Shown: one piece after another, positions 60,965 through 64,000 of the stretch | Layout of the letters: every line of letters starts with the position of its first letter | Numbering within the stretch: the first letter of the stretch is position 1 | Origin: an uncultured Paludibaculum sp. | GTDB lineage: Bacteria; Acidobacteriota; Terriglobia; Bryobacterales; Bryobacteraceae | NCBI RefSeq assembly: GCF_963665245.1 | Contig: NZ_OY762267.1 | Span: 3,568,001 to 3,632,000, forward strand | DNA length: 64,000 nt | Reading direction: 5' to 3' | Made by a program: the position numbers and the translations under genes | Notes under the pieces: model-generated | Seen by the model: the letters and a program-made list of their open reading frames with translations, nothing else | What the model was told of the DNA's origin: nothing | Databases searched by the model: none

Positions 60965-62149
60965 CTAGGATTCCACGCGCCGGGTTTCGGCGTTCCATCG
61001 CAGCCGGCGGCCGCTGCGCAACGAGTCCAGGGTCATGCAAAGTACGATCGCGGTTGCCAGTCCGGCTTCCACGGGCGCATTCGGATCCTTGCGGCTCTTT
61101 GTACACTCCAGGAAGTTGCGGATGTGCTGGCGGGTGGCCGGCCCGAAGGAACCCGGTTGGATGTCTTCCTTCACCGCCTTCAACTCTGGTCCTGTCTGTT
61201 CCGGGAACAACCGGAAGCCCTCGCGGCCAACATCCAGTCTCGCCTTGGAGCCATGGAACTGCTTCATCTGATCCAGCGACGTGGGATATCGCATGGCCTT
61301 GTACCCTAGCGTGAAGGTGGCCATGTAATTTTCAGGGTACTCGATGATGATGCTGGCCGTCTCCGGTATCTCCGCGCCCGGTAGATTCACCCGTCCGCCG
61401 GAGCACGTCACCGCCACCGGATGCGTCGAGTTCATGAACCACTGGATCGCATCCACGACGTGCGCCGCCTGGCCAATCAACAGCCCGCCCGAGTAATCCC
61501 AGTAGTAATACCAGTTGAAGAACCGCTGGGAGCTCATCTCAAGCTGCGGAGCCGTGCCCAGCCATTGCTTCCAGTCCAGTGGACCCTTCAGCGTGGCGCT
61601 GCTCAAGCCATCCTGGCGATTCAGCCACCACGACGTCACCAGACGCACCTCGCCCAGCACACCCGAGTTCGCCACGTCCCTCGCCGCGATGAACAGAGGC
61701 GAACTGCGCCGCTGCATGCCCACCTGCACCACCCGCTTCGTGCGCCGCACCACCTCCACCATCTCGAGGCCCTCTTCGATCTTGTGGCACATCGGCTTCT
61801 CGACGTAGACGTCCTTGCCTGCGTTCACGGCGTCGATCACCATGCGGGCATGCCAGTGGTCCGGAGTTGCCACCACCACGGCATCCAGCGACTTGTCTTC
61901 CAGCATCCGGCGGTAGTCGCTGAACGACTTCGCGCCCGTGTTCGCCGCCTTCAGGCCGGCCTCGAGATTCGGCTGGTAGACGTCGCACACCGCCGCCATC
62001 TCGGCGCCTACTTCCTTGAACTCGGCCGTCAGCAGCCGCCCGCGTCCGCCGCTGCCAATGATGCCGGCCCGCACGCGGTCGTTCGCGCCGATCGCCGCAC
62101 TGGAAGCGGCGGCTGTACCCGCTGAGAGAACAAAACTTCTGCGATTCAT
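60965..62149 (-). CDS. Tat-exported Gfo/Idh/MocA oxidoreductase
   Basis: The 394-residue paralogue of the neighbouring protein. Leader MNRRSFVLSAGTAAASSAAI (RR motif), Rossmann IIGSGGRGRLLTAEF, then VVATPDHWHARMVIDAVNAG and DVYVEKPMCHKIEEGLEMVE with the standard EKP. The C-terminal region has NWYYYWDYSGGLLIGQAAHV with the active-site-type His. The pair likely acts in periplasmic sugar or polyol oxidation; which sugar cannot be told. Confidence 0.87.
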   Translation of the reverse strand: MNRRSFVLSAGTAAASSAAIGANDRVRAGIIGSGGRGRLLTAEFKEVGAEMAAVCDVYQPNLEAGLKAANTGAKSFSDYRRMLEDKSLDAVVVATPDHWHARMVIDAVNAGKDVYVEKPMCHKIEEGLEMVEVVRRTKRVVQVGMQRRSSPLFIAARDVANSGVLGEVRLVTSWWLNRQDGLSSATLKGPLDWKQWLGTAPQLEMSSQRFFNWYYYWDYSGGLLIGQAAHVVDAIQWFMNSTHPVAVTCSGGRVNLPGAEIPETASIIIEYPENYMATFTLGYKAMRYPTSLDQMKQFHGSKARLDVGREGFRLFPEQTGPELKAVKEDIQPGSFGPATRQHIRNFLECTKSRKDPNAPVEAGLATAIVLCMTLDSLRSGRRLRWNAETRRVES

Positions 62150-62258
62150 CGTGCTGCCAGTGTATTGAACCAGGCGGACGGTGGAAAGCCGGGTGTCAAC
62201 GAAAACGACGGCCCGGAGCAGTGTCCGCGGCCGCCGTTGCCCATCACTCGCACGAATC

Positions 62259-64000
62259 CTACCGCTGATTCGCCTTCAGAATCTTCTTCCGCAGGCGGAT
62301 CGACTTCGGAGTCACTTCCACCCATTCGTCTTCGTTGATGAACTCAATCGCCTGCTCCAGGTTCAGGATCCGCGGCGGCACCAGCCGGATCGCCTCATCC
62401 GCGCTCGACGACCGCATGTTCGTCAGCTTCTTTTCCTTGACGATATTCACCACCAGATCGTCGGTGCGCGAGTTCTCGCCCACCAGCATCCCCTCATAGA
62501 CCTCGGTCACCGGCGCGATGAACATCACGCCGCGCTCCTGAAGATTGAAGATGGCATAGCCGGTCGACGTGCCCGCGCGATCGGACACCAGCGCTCCGGT
62601 GCTCCGCATGGGAATGTCACCCTGCCACTCGATATAGCCCTGGAACAGCGAATTCATGATCGCCGTGCCCTTGGTGTCCGTCAGCATCTCACTGCGCAGC
62701 CCGATGAGGCCGCGGGAGGGGACCTGGAACTCAAGCCGGACGCGGCCGGAACCATGGTTCACCATCTTGGACATCTTGCCCTTGCGCATGCCCATCTTCT
62801 CGATGACCACGCCCACATACTGCTCCGGCACGTCCACCACCAGCAGTTCCAGCGGCTCGCTCAGCTTGCCGTTGATCTCCCTGGTCAGGATCTGCGGCTT
62901 GCCCACCATCAACTCAAACCCTTCACGCCGCATCATCTCGATGAGGATGGCCAGCTGCAACTCGCCGCGGCCCATCACCTGAAACGCGTCCGGACCGCCC
63001 TCCACCTTCAGAGAGACGTTCGTGAGCAGCTCCTTCTCCAGGCGGTCACGCAGGTTGCGCGACGTCACCCACTGGCCTTCCCGGCCCGCGAATGGCGAAG
63101 TGTTGATCGTGAACACCATGCCAATGGTCGGCTCGTCGATGCGGATCTTCGGCATCGCCTTGGGTGTATCGGGATGGCTCACCGTCTCGCCGATGGTAAT
63201 ACCCTCGACGCCGGCGATCGCCAGCACATCGCCAGGCGTCCCCACGGTCTCGTCCACGCGCTTCAAGCCCTCGAAAGAGTAGAGCTTGGTGATCTTCGTC
63301 TTGTGCACCTGCCCGTCCAGACGGCACACGCTCACCTCATCACCCAGGCGCAGCGTACCCTGGAAGATGCGGCCGATGGCGATACGGCCCAGGTAGTCGG
63401 AGTAGTCGAGATTGGCCACCTGGAACTGCAGGATCCCGTCGGGATCGCCTTCCGGCGGCGGGATGTGCTTCACAATCGCTTCGAACAGCGGCTCCAGCGT
63501 CTCCGAAGGATCTTCAGGCGAGTTCTTGGCAATGCCGTCGCGGGCGATGGTGTAGACGATGGGGAACTCGAGCTGCTCCTCGGCGGCGTCCAGGTCGATG
63601 AAGAGGTCAAAGACCTCGTTCAGGACTTCCTGAATACGCGCGTCGGGCCGGTCGATCTTGTTGATGACGACGATCGGCGTGAGACCCTGCTCCAGCGCTT
63701 TGGACAGCACATAGCGGGTCTGGGGCAGCGGGCCTTCGCTGGCGTCCACCAGCAGCATGACGCCGTCCACCAGCTTTAGCGCACGCTCCACCTCACCGCC
63801 GAAGTCGGAGTGGCCAGGAGTGTCGACGATGTTGATCTTGATGCCGTGATACCGTACGCCGGTGGTCTTCGACAGAATGGTGATGCCGCGTTCGCGTTCC
63901 AGCTCGTTGGAGTCCATCGCGCGATCCTGCACCGTCTCGTTGCTGCGATAGATTCCGCTCTGCTTGAACATGGAGTCCACCAGCGTCGTCTTGCCATGGT
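62259..64000 (-). CDS. typA: Translational GTPase TypA/BipA (5' end cut off)
   Basis: The last ~580 residues of BipA. The right edge cuts the gene within the G1 loop: the final bases read HGKTTLVDS. Visible motifs: SNELERERGITILSKTTGVR (switch I/G2), VDTPGHSDFGGEVERAL (G3), VINKIDRP (G4). The BipA C-terminal region has SKMVNHGSGRVRLEFQVPSR, RGLIGLRSEMLTDTKGTAIM and RKKILKANQR at the end. It is a ribosome-associated GTPase used in assembly and stress. About 15-20 N-terminal residues are missing from the window. Confidence 0.96.
   Translation of the reverse strand, partial: HGKTTLVDSMFKQSGIYRSNETVQDRAMDSNELERERGITILSKTTGVRYHGIKINIVDTPGHSDFGGEVERALKLVDGVMLLVDASEGPLPQTRYVLSKALEQGLTPIVVINKIDRPDARIQEVLNEVFDLFIDLDAAEEQLEFPIVYTIARDGIAKNSPEDPSETLEPLFEAIVKHIPPPEGDPDGILQFQVANLDYSDYLGRIAIGRIFQGTLRLGDEVSVCRLDGQVHKTKITKLYSFEGLKRVDETVGTPGDVLAIAGVEGITIGETVSHPDTPKAMPKIRIDEPTIGMVFTINTSPFAGREGQWVTSRNLRDRLEKELLTNVSLKVEGGPDAFQVMGRGELQLAILIEMMRREGFELMVGKPQILTREINGKLSEPLELLVVDVPEQYVGVVIEKMGMRKGKMSKMVNHGSGRVRLEFQVPSRGLIGLRSEMLTDTKGTAIMNSLFQGYIEWQGDIPMRSTGALVSDRAGTSTGYAIFNLQERGVMFIAPVTEVYEGMLVGENSRTDDLVVNIVKEKKLTNMRSSSADEAIRLVPPRILNLEQAIEFINEDEWVEVTPKSIRLRKKILKANQR

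Noticed and set aside
62181..63779. 532-codon open frame opposite typA
   Set aside because: His/Leu/Arg-rich shadow of a well-conserved GTPase.

Overview
The window reads as a high-GC, diderm bacterium and looks most like an Acidobacteriota of the Bryobacterales/Solibacter-Paludibaculum type. That is an inference from gene content: PadR-controlled membrane proteins, a winged-helix/TPR regulator next to an ECF sigma factor, MacB-type permease pairs without an ATPase, Tat-exported Gfo/Idh/MocA proteins, the coproporphyrin heme enzymes HemQ and HemH, LPS transport genes, and a decaheme OmcA/MtrC-type cytochrome. No rRNA gene is present to settle it.

Layout. Bases 1-1933 hold a DUF2264 gene whose frame is open to the left edge. 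Bases 1934-17950 are a mosaic of mobile DNA. It starts with remnants of an integrase and an IS21 istA, followed by an IS66 element (2564-8452). The IS66 tnpB is split by a four-gene serine-recombinase element (3177-6550) bounded by a GGTACAA direct repeat. After a truncated secreted-protein-like ORF comes a recombinase-in-trio (RIT) element: three overlapping tyrosine recombinases (12128-15296) inside ~101-bp inverted repeats (9651-9751 and 15480-15581) that also enclose a padR/hydrolase pair. Next are two HTH genes and a tyrosine integrase broken by a perfect 398-bp tandem duplication. The array ends at the 3' end of a tRNA-Val(TAC), the classic integration site.

From 18070 rightwards the DNA is ordinary chromosome: a ThiF/MoeB-like enzyme; an outer-membrane assembly operon (BamA/TamA-like, SurA-like, TamB-like, DUF2103); hemQ; two cyclophilins; a SulP transporter convergent with hemH; an M28 peptidase; an unrecognised membrane/beta-rich protein; a DUF4440 protein; two FtsX/MacB permeases; a histone-deacetylase-like amidohydrolase; the decaheme cytochrome; groES-groEL with a degenerate CIRCE over the promoter; an lptC/lptA fusion, lptB, rpoN, hpf and rapZ; a CpaE/TadZ-like ATPase; the nadA-moaA-GT39-Smr operon; an HXXEE-like membrane protein; a double-domain hydrolase with a winged-helix/TPR regulator divergent from an ECF sigma factor; two Gfo/Idh/MocA oxidoreductases; and typA/bipA running off the right edge.

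How it fits together. The core genes form recognisable modules: envelope assembly (BamA/TamB, Lpt), heme (HemQ/HemH), and sigma-54 with its usual neighbours. The most unusual parts are the nested mobile elements, where target sites and pre-insertion states can be rebuilt to the base, and the RIT element that appears to carry cargo. Several genes have a -10-like hexamer only 6-9 nt before a GTG or ATG start, which suggests leaderless transcripts.
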